DNA of 40,680 bases from Eubacteriales Family XIII. Incertae Sedis bacterium (GCA_031274195.1 JAISQM010000123.1:1-40680); one strand, 5' to 3'. Positions 1-9,528 are shown, counted from the first letter of the stretch. Notes: a model not told the origin generated them from the letters alone. Translations and numbers: made by a program.

Positions 1-2
1 TT

Positions 3-743
3 TTGGCCGTCTCGCCGGGCAATGTGGAGATCATCGCTTCCGTCGGCGACGTCAAATCCTCTGTGCTGATCTCCGTATCCGAGATCGCGGCGGAATCCAT
101 CAAAATTGTGGTTCAGGAATTCAGCCCCGCCGACATGCTGCTCACAAAACACGCGATCACAGTCGGCGACACCCTGCATATGACGGCGAAGATCACGCCC
201 GAAAACGCGGCGGTGAGCGAAATCGTCTGGTCGGTCAGCGATGAGAATGTGGCGACGATAGACGAGAGCGGACTGCTCACGGTCTTGGCCGAAGGCGACG
301 CCACCGTCACAGTTACCGCCGGAGAATTGTCCGATCATATCGACATTGCCGCCGCAGAAAAGGCGGAATCAGGACTGCCCATAACGTTGATCTTATCGAT
401 CGCCGCCGCAGTCCTTCTGGTGGCCGGCCTGATCATCATCCTCGTGCTCCGGCAGAAAAAACGCCGGGAAGCCGAGGAACGTGAGATAGCGGCCGCGAAA
501 AAGAGAGAAGACGCGCTCAGAGAAAAGATCAGGAAAGAAGAAGCGCAACGACTGAAAGAGCAAGGCTATATGCAGGGATACATAGACAGCGAACGCGAAA
601 CGACCGACCGCGTGACCCGCATCTTCGGTCCCGACGCAGAGGGCATGGGCAACGCACCAATAGGCGGCTTGCAAAATAGATCGGATGACGACGCGAGCGA
701 CGATGAGAGCGACACGCCGTTCTCGTTAGACGACATCGACTGA
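3..743 (+). CDS. Ig-like (Big_2-type) domain membrane protein, 5' end outside window
   Basis: Open from the window edge. Big_2-like text 'ITPENAAVSEIVWSVSDENVATIDESGLLTVLAEGDATVTVTAG', one TM helix (LPITLILSIAAAVLLVAGLIIILVL), then a charged cytosolic tail. Confidence 0.75.
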   Translation: MAVSPGNVEIIASVGDVKSSVLISVSEIAAESIKIVVQEFSPADMLLTKHAITVGDTLHMTAKITPENAAVSEIVWSVSDENVATIDESGLLTVLAEGDATVTVTAGELSDHIDIAAAEKAESGLPITLILSIAAAVLLVAGLIIILVLRQKKRREAEEREIAAAKKREDALREKIRKEEAQRLKEQGYMQGYIDSERETTDRVTRIFGPDAEGMGNAPIGGLQNRSDDDASDDESDTPFSLDDID

Positions 744-805
744 GCAAAGCGGCCTCGGACTGTGTTCAGACTATCGCATATGATAATAAACAGGGAGTTC
801 AAAAC

Positions 806-1243
806 ATGAGCAGAACAAAAGCAAAAAACCTCATCCGAAAAAGAAAACGTGTCGTCGACGAATTCAAACAATTTGCCCTGCGCGGCAACGTCATGGACAT
901 GGCCGTGGGTATCGTGATCGGCTCGGCCTTCGGCGCCATCGTCAATTCTTTCGTGAACGATCTCATCATGCCCATCGTTGGCTTTCTCACAGCGGGTAAA
1001 GATTTCTCGCAGATGAAGATCTCGTTCGGCGAAGACTCCTATATCATGTACGGCAACTTCATTCAAACCGTGGTCAACTTTTTCGTCATCGCCCTGTCCA
1101 TATTCGTCATGGTCAAGGTCATCAACCGCATCCGAAAGCCGAAGATCGAAACACCGCCTCCCACCGAAACAGATGTCCTCATGGAAATCAGAGACCTCCT
1201 GAAAGAGACATCCTCGCGGGATTCAAAACAGGGCGGTCATTGA
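806..1243 (+). CDS. mscL: Large-conductance mechanosensitive channel MscL
   Basis: 'FKQFALRGNVMDMAVGIVIGSAFGAIVNSFVNDLIMPIVGFLTAG...' is classic MscL TM1; 'YGNFIQTVVNFFVIALSIFVMVKVINR' is TM2. Confidence 0.97.
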   Translation: MSRTKAKNLIRKRKRVVDEFKQFALRGNVMDMAVGIVIGSAFGAIVNSFVNDLIMPIVGFLTAGKDFSQMKISFGEDSYIMYGNFIQTVVNFFVIALSIFVMVKVINRIRKPKIETPPPTETDVLMEIRDLLKETSSRDSKQGGH

Positions 1244-1370
1244 CATTTTTGTGCATATGAGTTATTGTTAATCGAAGAATAAAATATGTCGTATAGTGAA
1301 TAATCTTAGGATGTGCAGGAGCTGCGCGTTGTTCAGTCCTTGCACGAAAGATTATTTGGGAGGTGTATCG

Positions 1371-3533
1371 ATGGACACACAAACGCACGAAGAGACGAAC
1401 CGGCAGGCCTATTTCGAAACGACCAAACCGCTTACAGAGGAAGCGCCGTTAAGTACGTTATCGGCGCCTTTGGAACAAACTGCCGCCGCATCCGCCACCA
1501 TGAAACGGCAGCCTCAATGGCAGGAAACCGAAATCCGCCCCCTAAGTATGCAGGCGCCGCCTGTCTTCGCTCCAGCGCCGGACAAGAAATCGCGAAAAAA
1601 ATCCAGGGTGGATAGCACGACCGTAAATCGGAAAGACATAAGCGGTACGCGTTCGGATGTCGTCCGCCTCGTCACAAAAACACAATTGCTTGAAGACGCC
1701 AAGGTGCATTTAACGGCATCTCATTTGAGCCGCACATTCACCAACATATTAAACGATATCATAGAGTACAGCAACATTGACGCGACATCGCATGACTCCA
1801 AATTGCTCAAACGAGAAAACGAGTTGGCTATTAAAATACGCGCCTCTCTGGAAAAGTACTCGGCGGACGAAAAAACGTCCGAAGCGGAGAGGAACCTCGC
1901 CAAAACTTATTCCCTATGGTTTGGAATCGAGATGGACGGACTCCTCCAGATCCCGTCCCAAACGACGGATGAGAATGTGAGGTTTTACAACAATGGAAAT
2001 CCTATATCCGTAGACAAAAAACAATGTGTCCCGAAACCTGTCTCCATATGGTTGCGCGACGCCACGAAAGAGCCCCTGTTTCCGCACGCGCCCTCGATTT
2101 CCGACATCCGGCAGGGTACTCTCGGGGACTGTTTTCTGTTGGCCGGCTTGGCGTCTATTGTAAATCGAGACCCGATGCTCATCCGACAAGCCATGAAAGA
2201 CAACAAGAACGGCACCGTAACGGTTCGCTTCTACAACAAATATACAGACGCGGACACCCGCACCGAATCATCCGAAACTGTCTATGTAACTGTCGACAAG
2301 AAAGTTCCCAGAGTCAGTCAGTACGCAAAGGAGTCTCTATGGGTGCAGATGCTTGAGCGAGCCTATACGGCATCAGGTATGAATAAAAAGAATAACCGTG
2401 GCAAAAAAATGCCTGACCCCGCTGATAGAGAGGTCGCTTACAAAGATATCGACGGCGGTCATGCCTATGACTTCATCTATGTGATGACGGGACAGGAATA
2501 TAAGAGAAATGATATCCACGGCGACACCGCCCCGCCGTCGGAACAAACTTCCGAACAATTTATGAAACGTTTTGCGGAATCTTTCTTCTCCGACATGGAA
2601 TTTCGACACATGAAAGAGGAGGAAAATCACGCAGCGTTGAAAGCATTACGCGACGAGCTTAAAGATCGTCGAGATGTGTTCCAAGAAATAAATAAGCCTA
2701 CGGCCGATGCTGAGCTGATTCAGATAATGCAAAACACTGTGGAAGAGCTGGAGCGCAGATACGAGGTCATCCGCCGCAATGCTTTTCGCCGCAAGCTGTT
2801 AGGTATAAAAAAGCCCGTTACTGCAGACGAAAAGCCCGTTACTACAGACGAAAAGCCCGTTACTGCAGACGATGAAAAGATTTCCGCACAGCGAAACGCT
2901 GTGGAAGCGTTGCTGGGGAGTCTCAAGATCGGCCATGAAGGCAAGGGCAAACACAAAAAGACAAAAAAGACCGTACATTACATGAGCGGCCTGCCAAGAT
3001 GGGAGGAGGTGCAGGAAAGATTAGCCGCCACTGATTTCGACAAAGCGCTTCCGTCTCCGCTTTTCACCGAAGAAGAAAGGAACATCATAAAAGTCAGGCT
3101 GATCAGAAAGCTCGAAAAATGGGATAATGCTACCATTCCAAAAATCTATAAGGCCTTCAGCGGAATATACAGCGCGAACGCAGAGGAACGCTATCAAGAG
3201 ATTGAGGATGCCCTGAAGTCCGGAAAATTAGTGACCGCCTCATCAAAGACTTATGTTCCTGAAGATGTGGCCGGTGCCGGCGGGTTGAATTCCGAGCATT
3301 TGCACGCCGGTATCGTGGAGCGACACGCCTACACGATTCTCGGGACTGAGATTAAAGACGGTAATCGTTTTATCAGGGTGAAAAATCCTTGGGGATCCGG
3401 AAGCATGGAGTATTTCCGGAAGAAAGACGAATTTTCGAGCGAAATGCAACAAACAGACGACAGAGGAATATTCCTTATAGAGCTGAACGATTTCATGGAG
3501 AAGTTTGGCCATTTTGCACTGAGTGCAAGCTGA
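1371..3533 (+). CDS. Calpain-like (family C2) cysteine protease
   Basis: Catalytic blocks: 'IRQGTLGDCFLLAGLASI' (Cys), 'GIVERHAYTILGTE' (His), 'FIRVKNPWGSGSMEY' (Asn). Start chosen at ATG 1371, preceded by 'gggaggtgtatcg' SD; the provided ORF extends upstream to 1296. Confidence 0.9.
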   Translation: MDTQTHEETNRQAYFETTKPLTEEAPLSTLSAPLEQTAAASATMKRQPQWQETEIRPLSMQAPPVFAPAPDKKSRKKSRVDSTTVNRKDISGTRSDVVRLVTKTQLLEDAKVHLTASHLSRTFTNILNDIIEYSNIDATSHDSKLLKRENELAIKIRASLEKYSADEKTSEAERNLAKTYSLWFGIEMDGLLQIPSQTTDENVRFYNNGNPISVDKKQCVPKPVSIWLRDATKEPLFPHAPSISDIRQGTLGDCFLLAGLASIVNRDPMLIRQAMKDNKNGTVTVRFYNKYTDADTRTESSETVYVTVDKKVPRVSQYAKESLWVQMLERAYTASGMNKKNNRGKKMPDPADREVAYKDIDGGHAYDFIYVMTGQEYKRNDIHGDTAPPSEQTSEQFMKRFAESFFSDMEFRHMKEEENHAALKALRDELKDRRDVFQEINKPTADAELIQIMQNTVEELERRYEVIRRNAFRRKLLGIKKPVTADEKPVTTDEKPVTADDEKISAQRNAVEALLGSLKIGHEGKGKHKKTKKTVHYMSGLPRWEEVQERLAATDFDKALPSPLFTEEERNIIKVRLIRKLEKWDNATIPKIYKAFSGIYSANAEERYQEIEDALKSGKLVTASSKTYVPEDVAGAGGLNSEHLHAGIVERHAYTILGTEIKDGNRFIRVKNPWGSGSMEYFRKKDEFSSEMQQTDDRGIFLIELNDFMEKFGHFALSAS
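2811..2873 (+). repeat. Three tandem 21-bp repeats inside the calpain gene (KPVTADE/KPVTTDE/KPVTADD)
   Basis: aagcccgttactgcagacgaa / aagcccgttactacagacgaa / aagcccgttactgcagacgat read directly. Confidence 0.95.
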
Positions 3534-3556
3534 ATGCGGAAAGATGAACACTTAAG

Positions 3557-4945
3557 ATGAACACATTCAAATTGCTCCACATAGGTCCGGAAAACGGATT
3601 GGCGTTTCGGCCGTATATACAGGAAGAATATTTCGACAAACTGCCGGGAGATGATTGGATCGGGCTTGGAATTCTGACGGGGGAAGGTTTCGCCGCGGGC
3701 GCGTTGGTGTCCGAATTGACGGAGGCGGGCATACTCATTCGTTCTATATTTGTGGATGAGTCGGTGCGCCTGCGAGGAGGCGGAACCAAAATGCTAAACG
3801 CGTTGACGGCCTTGGCGGAGAAAAATGATCAACGCGTCCTTGCAGACTGCGTCTATCCGACCCAAAAGGAAACCGAAGCGTGGTTGCTAAGGAAAGGCTT
3901 CCGTTACGACGACGACGGCGAGACCTTATTCGCAATCGACATGGACGCTGTGCGCGAGAGTGATTTCCTTAAGAGGAAGTTTTCGTCCTCGGGTAAAATT
4001 ATGATGTTCAGCGATTTGCCCGCGGGCGGACGTGATCTCATGTGGCCTCACAACATTCCGCCCTTTGCCGACCCTTTGAATTTGGAGCGAGGTGCCATCG
4101 GGACTCCAATCCCGGACGCAACCTTGGTGTGCGTAGACAAGGGAATGGTGTGTCAGAGCATCGTCTGCACGCTTCTGCCGAGCGGCGAGCCGTATATCAA
4201 CGGATTGTACAGCGAACCCGCGTATTCGCGCGGCTTGGGCGCGCTGATTGCGGCCGCCTTGAACGCGCTGTGTGATTGGGAACGCACCATCCGCGAGGAA
4301 AGCGGAAAACTATGGGTGGCGGCCGGCAGCGAGGCGGGTCTGCGCATGATACGCCACATTCTGCGAGAAAACCCCGACGCTGCGGAAGAAACGATAATAC
4401 ACAGGTTGAGCTTACAATGGAAGGAGCAGAATATGGCAGAACAATTAGAACAAAGCGCCCCATCGTTGGATATGATTATACCCAAGTTGAACGGACTTTC
4501 CGAGTTGATGCAAGACATGGGCATTGAAAATGACATCATACTTCTCGATGATGGAGAGGCGTATATCTCCGCGCGATTGCGGGAAACTTCACCGCACATC
4601 GAGACGGGAATGTCCGCCGAGGGCAAAGCAGACGACATGGAGGACATCAGCGTTTTTGATACACGCGTAAGATATCTTCCCGGCGACACGAACGGTGAGG
4701 GCAAATACATTCTGGTTGTTATGGCGCCGGTCGCAGTATCCGAAGGAGAGATTGCCGCCGCATTGCTCTGCGCCGACTTCAACGCCGATTCTTACGGCCC
4801 GGTGGCGTTCAGTCTCGCCGATGTGGTATATATAAAGAGTTGTCTGGTGGAGAACAACGCGCCGATTTCCCCCGAGCAATTCAGCTATTTCTGGGATCTG
4901 TTCACGGAAGCGGCCGTGAAACTTTGGGATTTATCGGAAATTTAG
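3557..4945 (+). CDS. GNAT-family N-acetyltransferase with a C-terminal extra domain
   Basis: N-terminal 'SIFVDESVRLRGGGTKMLNALTALAEKNDQRVLADC...AWLLRKGFRYD' is GNAT-like. C-terminal ~170 aa looks like a separate domain (possibly YbjN-like). Confidence 0.7.
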   Translation: MNTFKLLHIGPENGLAFRPYIQEEYFDKLPGDDWIGLGILTGEGFAAGALVSELTEAGILIRSIFVDESVRLRGGGTKMLNALTALAEKNDQRVLADCVYPTQKETEAWLLRKGFRYDDDGETLFAIDMDAVRESDFLKRKFSSSGKIMMFSDLPAGGRDLMWPHNIPPFADPLNLERGAIGTPIPDATLVCVDKGMVCQSIVCTLLPSGEPYINGLYSEPAYSRGLGALIAAALNALCDWERTIREESGKLWVAAGSEAGLRMIRHILRENPDAAEETIIHRLSLQWKEQNMAEQLEQSAPSLDMIIPKLNGLSELMQDMGIENDIILLDDGEAYISARLRETSPHIETGMSAEGKADDMEDISVFDTRVRYLPGDTNGEGKYILVVMAPVAVSEGEIAAALLCADFNADSYGPVAFSLADVVYIKSCLVENNAPISPEQFSYFWDLFTEAAVKLWDLSEI

Positions 4946-6035
4946 CGGAATTACCCACCCCATTTGACAGCCGCAACTCGTAGACAAATTGGAGTTTCTT
5001 ATAGTAGTCCAGTTCGATGAGATCTGTGGGACGCACCTTGCCGTTGTCCTTGTTGAAGTAGGCGAGGCCGGATATCCGCAGCATTCGGTAGACGAACTGC
5101 GAGCAAAACATGATGTTCGGCTTGTGCGAGTATTTGAGAACCAGACCCAGCATGTTATAGGCATTGCCTTCCCTGTTGATTTCCTCCACCTTTTTAATGA
5201 TGAGTCTTTTCTGCCCTTCGGTGCAGGATAATCTGTATACGAGAATGGACGAGTCCTGCTTTTTGTTTAAGGAGTCGATCATTTCGCGGTTCAGACCCGG
5301 CGGATAGACGCGCTCTCCGCCGTTGTAGCTGATGATCGTATCGAGCTCGCTGTCGAAGGCGAGCGATGCGTGGTTGAACTGTTTTTGCGTAACGACGGAG
5401 ACCATCTCGTTGGCTACGCTCCCCGTGTTGGAAATCACGATGTAGATGTACGGGTCGCTGAGGCTTGCGTATGCCTTCGTGAAATATTCGGGCGTAAGAC
5501 TGCCGTTGTTGATATAGCGAAAGAAATCGTGGCGGGGCAACTCGCTGATGAGGTACTTCATATTTTCCGGCGAGAGGCTCTTTCTCGCGTGGTCTACCTT
5601 CGCGATAGCGAGACGAATGTCGTCCCGGTAAGTCTTCAACTCCGTAAAGCTGATGGTCGCCGCTTCCTGCATGGACGGCAGATAGAATGAGGAATACTGG
5701 CCGATGCTGATGTAGCGATTCATCACAAAGGGAAGCAGAAGCAGGATCACGCCGATTCCCCGTCTGCCATAAACGGAGAAGCCCATGGAAGCATTTGCGG
5801 GGCACACGACCAATATGTCTGCCGCAATCTGCACGAGCATGATCATCAAAAGCGTGATGAACAGATAGGTTTTGATGCTCTTTTTCGCCGGTGTCGCCAA
5901 CATTCGAGCGGTCATGAATATGAACAGTGCTCCATATGCCAACGCAAACAAAATGATATCGCCGAAGAACAGCAACCCGACGATGGTCGCGATGATTATA
6001 ATGTTCGCGGAAACAGAATACTTGCGTGAATCCAT
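4902..6035 (-). CDS. Membrane protein with YiiX/NlpC-P60-like (permuted papain) domain
   Basis: N-terminal TM helices; 'FNHASLAFDSELDTIISYNGG' (His before Cys) and 'KPNIMFCSQFVYRMLRISGL' (Cys) give the permuted order. Confidence 0.65.
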   Translation of the reverse strand: MDSRKYSVSANIIIIATIVGLLFFGDIILFALAYGALFIFMTARMLATPAKKSIKTYLFITLLMIMLVQIAADILVVCPANASMGFSVYGRRGIGVILLLLPFVMNRYISIGQYSSFYLPSMQEAATISFTELKTYRDDIRLAIAKVDHARKSLSPENMKYLISELPRHDFFRYINNGSLTPEYFTKAYASLSDPYIYIVISNTGSVANEMVSVVTQKQFNHASLAFDSELDTIISYNGGERVYPPGLNREMIDSLNKKQDSSILVYRLSCTEGQKRLIIKKVEEINREGNAYNMLGLVLKYSHKPNIMFCSQFVYRMLRISGLAYFNKDNGKVRPTDLIELDYYKKLQFVYELRLSNGVGNSAKFPINPKVSRPLP

Positions 6036-6110
6036 AAATATGTCCTATTCGCCGCGGGTTTGCAACTGCGCCGTAGCGCGGCTCACAATAACGTACATTA
6101 AATTTTGTAT

Positions 6111-6184
6111 TGGAGCGGGCGAAGGGAATCGAACCCTCGCTACCAGCTTGGGAAGCTGGTGTTCTGCCATTGAACTACGCCCGC
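6111..6184 (-). tRNA. tRNA-Gly, anticodon CCC, CCA encoded
   Basis: Reverse complement GCGGGCGTAGTTCAATGGCAGAACACCAGCTTCCCAAGCTGGTAGCGAGGGTTCGATTCCCTTCGCCCGCTCCA: acceptor GCGGGCG/CGCCCGC, anticodon loop TTCCCAA, T-loop GGTTCGATTCC. Confidence 0.95.
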
Positions 6185-6321
6185 GCGTCGTATATCAATT
6201 GCGCGCTTCCTAACTACCATACCAGAAAACGCGCTTCTTTTCAATCGCAAATTTGCGATTTGGTGAAATTTGCAAATTCCCGCGAACTATTTCAAGGATG
6301 ACTAAAGGCGTGGGGACATTT

Positions 6322-7596
6322 CTACTCGCACGCGGCCAGCAGCTTTTCGGCGGAGGCGATCTTGATGCACAGGCTCAATAGCTCCATCGTCTGCCGGAGT
6401 TCTTCCAAGCTCGGATAGGTGGGGGCGATGCGGATGTTGCTGTCGTTTGGGTCTTTCTTGTACGGATAGGTGGCGCCCGCTTCCGTGAGTGCGGTGCCCG
6501 CTTCTTCCGCCAGCCGGACCACCCGCTTTGCGCAGCCGTTCAGCGTATCGATCGAAACAAAATACCCGCCTTTGGGCGGCGTACAGCGAACCAAGCCCGT
6601 ACCGGCGAAATCCCGCTCGAGCGCGGAAAGGGTCAGTTCAAATTTTGGACGCAACACGTCTCCTATTTTTCGCATATGGGTTCTGACACCGTTGGCATCC
6701 CCGAAGAATTTAACCGTGCGAAGCTGAATGATCTTATCGTAGCCGATGGTCTTCGTTGTGATGTGCGCGGTCATCTGTTTGATATTTTCCGGCCCGGAGG
6801 CAAAGAGTCCGATGCCACCGCCGGGGAAAGTCACTTTCGATGTGGAAAAGAAGTAATAGACGCGCTCCGCGTTGCCGGCCGCCGCGGACAGTTTCATGAT
6901 GTCGGCGATCTTATGCTCATCAAACACATGGTGCACGCCGTAGGCGTTATCCCAAAAGATACGAAAATCCGGCGCCGCCGTCCGCATGGATGCGAGCCGC
7001 TTGACGGTGTCGTCGCTATACACCACGCCCTCGGGATTTGAGTACAGCGGCACACACCAGATGCCCTTCACGGATTCGTCGCTCGCGACCAACGCCTCTA
7101 CCGCATCCATATCGGGTCCGTTCTCGGTCATGGGTACGGCGATCATCTCCGCGCCGAAATCCCCCGAAACACCAAAATGCCTATCATACCCCGGACAGGG
7201 GCAGAGTATCTTCACTTTCTCTCGCCGCCCCCAAGGCTCATGCCCCGGCGGCCCGAAGAGATACAAAGTGGAAAATACGTTGTACATGTGGCTCAAGCTG
7301 CTGTTGCCCCCGACGATCATGCTGTCCGGCGATATGCCGAGCAATTCGGAAAAGAGCCGCTTGCATTCGGGCAGTCCGGTGGGAACGCCGTAGTTTCGCA
7401 CATCCGTGCCGTCCTCCGCATAATACGAGTCCAACGCGCCGAGCAATCCATTGGACAGATCAAGCACGTCGGGCGACGGCTTGCCCCTCGAGAGATCCAA
7501 TCGCAGTCCCTTGCTTTTTATCTCATCGTAAGTCTTCTTATTCTCATCAAGCAATGCCGAGAGTTGTTCCCGGGAAAGCCCCTTCCATTCACCCAT
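6322..7596 (-). CDS. PLP-dependent aminotransferase class I (bacterial aspartate aminotransferase-like)
   Basis: 'GLRLDLSRGKPSPDVLDLSNGLL', 'GNSSLSHMYNVFSTLYLFGPPG', 'YSNPEGVVYSDDTVKRLA', 'FFSTSKVTFPGGGIGLF' (PLP lysine). Confidence 0.92.
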   Translation of the reverse strand: MGEWKGLSREQLSALLDENKKTYDEIKSKGLRLDLSRGKPSPDVLDLSNGLLGALDSYYAEDGTDVRNYGVPTGLPECKRLFSELLGISPDSMIVGGNSSLSHMYNVFSTLYLFGPPGHEPWGRREKVKILCPCPGYDRHFGVSGDFGAEMIAVPMTENGPDMDAVEALVASDESVKGIWCVPLYSNPEGVVYSDDTVKRLASMRTAAPDFRIFWDNAYGVHHVFDEHKIADIMKLSAAAGNAERVYYFFSTSKVTFPGGGIGLFASGPENIKQMTAHITTKTIGYDKIIQLRTVKFFGDANGVRTHMRKIGDVLRPKFELTLSALERDFAGTGLVRCTPPKGGYFVSIDTLNGCAKRVVRLAEEAGTALTEAGATYPYKKDPNDSNIRIAPTYPSLEELRQTMELLSLCIKIASAEKLLAACE

Positions 7597-8131
7597 CGTC
7601 TACCTCCGTAAAATTGTGATGTTAATCATTTTACCATTTTGTCGCGCTTATGGCAACGATTTTGGGTAAAGGTGATAAAATCATCGGTGTATTGGTGTAT
7701 GTCGGTGTAGGTGGTACCGTCGGCGGCGCCGTCGGTGAAGCGACCACCCGAGGGTTTTGGTGGGGGAAGTCTCCCCCTACGTTCAAGCCACGCTTCGCGC
7801 GTCTTGCCCTACCCCCTCTGCGGGGGCGTCCCCGCAACCCCGTCAGGGATGTGAAAGCGCACCCGCAGGAAATGTCTATTTGAGACAGTTTAACATTCGA
7901 AAGTGTTGTACAGTATGCGGTTTTCAAGGTGCGCGCCGCTTGCTGTCGGCGGCATGCGTCATTAAGCGATAGCTTGTTATCGGAGATAACTCGCCTATAT
8001 TATACAGTCATTGTTAGATTGCGCCCATACAATGTCTAACTCGCTCCTAAAAGAGAAACTACGGTGTTACTGTCCGGCGGGGAGACCTGCGGCGGGCATT
8101 GGCTACTGCTAACCGCCTCTCTGCGCAATCA

Positions 8132-9130
8132 TTATACCTCACCTGCGAAGTTGTCGTCTGTCCATGGGCCGGTGATCACGTAGCCGGATGCATAGGTGAA
8201 GGTGCCTTGGCCGTTGCGCAGGTTGTTTGCGAATGCGCCTGTGTATGTGCCGGCGTAGTTGCCTTTGGCGTCCAAGTAGGTCTGTTCTCCCGGACCGCTC
8301 TTGATTCCGTCCTGCCAACTTCCGATATAGTATGTACCGTCCGTATAGGTGATCTTTCCGCTTCCCTGTCTTGCGCCGTCTTTGAAGCTGCCGGTATATG
8401 TCCAACCCGAGGCGTCTTTGTATGTGCCGATGCCGTTCTCCAGATTGTTGTGCCAACTACCGCTGTAGACGGAGCCGTTTGCGTGGGTATAGACGCCTTG
8501 CCCTTCTTTGATGTCGTTTTTAAAGTCGCCTTTGTATATCCAACCGTCCGCGCTTACAAACTCTCCATAGCCGCTACGGAGGTCATTCGCCCATTCTCCT
8601 GTATATACGCTTCCATCCGCATCTTTCAGCTCTCCCTGTCCGTGTTTCTTGTTTTCCGTCCATTCGCCGGTGTACGTCCACCCTTGAACGGAGGTGTATG
8701 TGCCGTGTCCGTCGCGTTTATCGTCTTTGAAATCCCCGTCATAGACGGAGCCGTCAGCGAAGGTGTATATGCCTTTGCCTTGCTTTTTGCCGTCGCTCCA
8801 CTGCCCTTCATAGCGATTGCCTTCGCTGTCTGCGAGTATGCCTTGTCCGTCGTATTGGCCGGCGTTCCAACCGCCGGTGTAGGTGGTACCGTCGGCGGCG
8901 ATCAGCTTGCCTTCACCGTGATACTGCCCGTCCTTGAAGTCGCCGGAATAGATCCCGCCGTTGCCGTCCTCGATGTCCTCGTGGTAGCCGTCCCGGTCGG
9001 CATAGAAGCCGAAGGACTCGAACAGGCCGCGGGCGAGACCGAACGCCGTGAATCCGGCGATGAGGAGTAATATCGTAGCGAATATCCCGATTTTTACTTT
9101 CGTGCTCACGGCATCCTCCTTTCCTTGCAT
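8132..9130 (-). CDS. MORN-repeat protein with N-terminal TM/signal anchor
   Basis: About 11 tandem 23-aa 'YxGxwxdGxxxGxGxyxxadG' repeats; N-terminus 'KVKIGIFATILLLIAGFTAFGLA'. Confidence 0.93.
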   Translation of the reverse strand: MQGKEDAVSTKVKIGIFATILLLIAGFTAFGLARGLFESFGFYADRDGYHEDIEDGNGGIYSGDFKDGQYHGEGKLIAADGTTYTGGWNAGQYDGQGILADSEGNRYEGQWSDGKKQGKGIYTFADGSVYDGDFKDDKRDGHGTYTSVQGWTYTGEWTENKKHGQGELKDADGSVYTGEWANDLRSGYGEFVSADGWIYKGDFKNDIKEGQGVYTHANGSVYSGSWHNNLENGIGTYKDASGWTYTGSFKDGARQGSGKITYTDGTYYIGSWQDGIKSGPGEQTYLDAKGNYAGTYTGAFANNLRNGQGTFTYASGYVITGPWTDDNFAGEV

Positions 9131-9157
9131 TCACTATAATTATGAAATCCTTTCATG

Positions 9158-9499
9158 TTATTTGCACAGGTATGCTTCATCATAAGCCTTTAAATATTTA
9201 TCCGGCAATCTATGCCGACAATATTTATCGATGGTATGAAAGGATTTTATGATGGAGTCTCTATCATCATCAATTGCGATACTCTCTTTAAAAACATAAA
9301 GAATCACATGGAGTTCTGCTAACCTGATCCCTGCTTCAAAGATACCATACCGTTCTTCAACACCGCAACTGACTACAATCGCATCATATAATACGAACTC
9401 TAGATCCTGCTTCGTCTGATCTATTTGAGGATATCTCATCCTTCCGCCATATACATCCACTGCCCAGTTATATATTTGGGTTATGTTCAATTTTTCCAT
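9158..9499 (-). CDS. Small hypothetical protein (114 aa), possible immunity-type paralogue
   Basis: Start placed at ATG 9499, preceded by GGAGG SD (GCGGAGGCTATCGGAATG); the longer ORF at 9532 uses a TTG. Similar to the frameshifted neighbour at 9529-9863. Confidence 0.6.
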   Translation of the reverse strand: MEKLNITQIYNWAVDVYGGRMRYPQIDQTKQDLEFVLYDAIVVSCGVEERYGIFEAGIRLAELHVILYVFKESIAIDDDRDSIIKSFHTIDKYCRHRLPDKYLKAYDEAYLCK

Positions 9500-9528
9500 T
9501 CCGATAGCCTCCGCAATTTCGTCTATAC

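Noticed and set aside
7900-8000. Possible rRNA-spacer or riboswitch-like sequence ('ggttttcaaggtgcgcgcc...')
   Set aside because: Could not match any rRNA, tRNA or known riboswitch consensus by eye; left as an unexplained block.
8099-9070. 323-aa plus-strand ORF
   Set aside because: Exact antisense of the MORN repeats; low-complexity VGVxAxxV composition is a shadow of the repeat coding strand.
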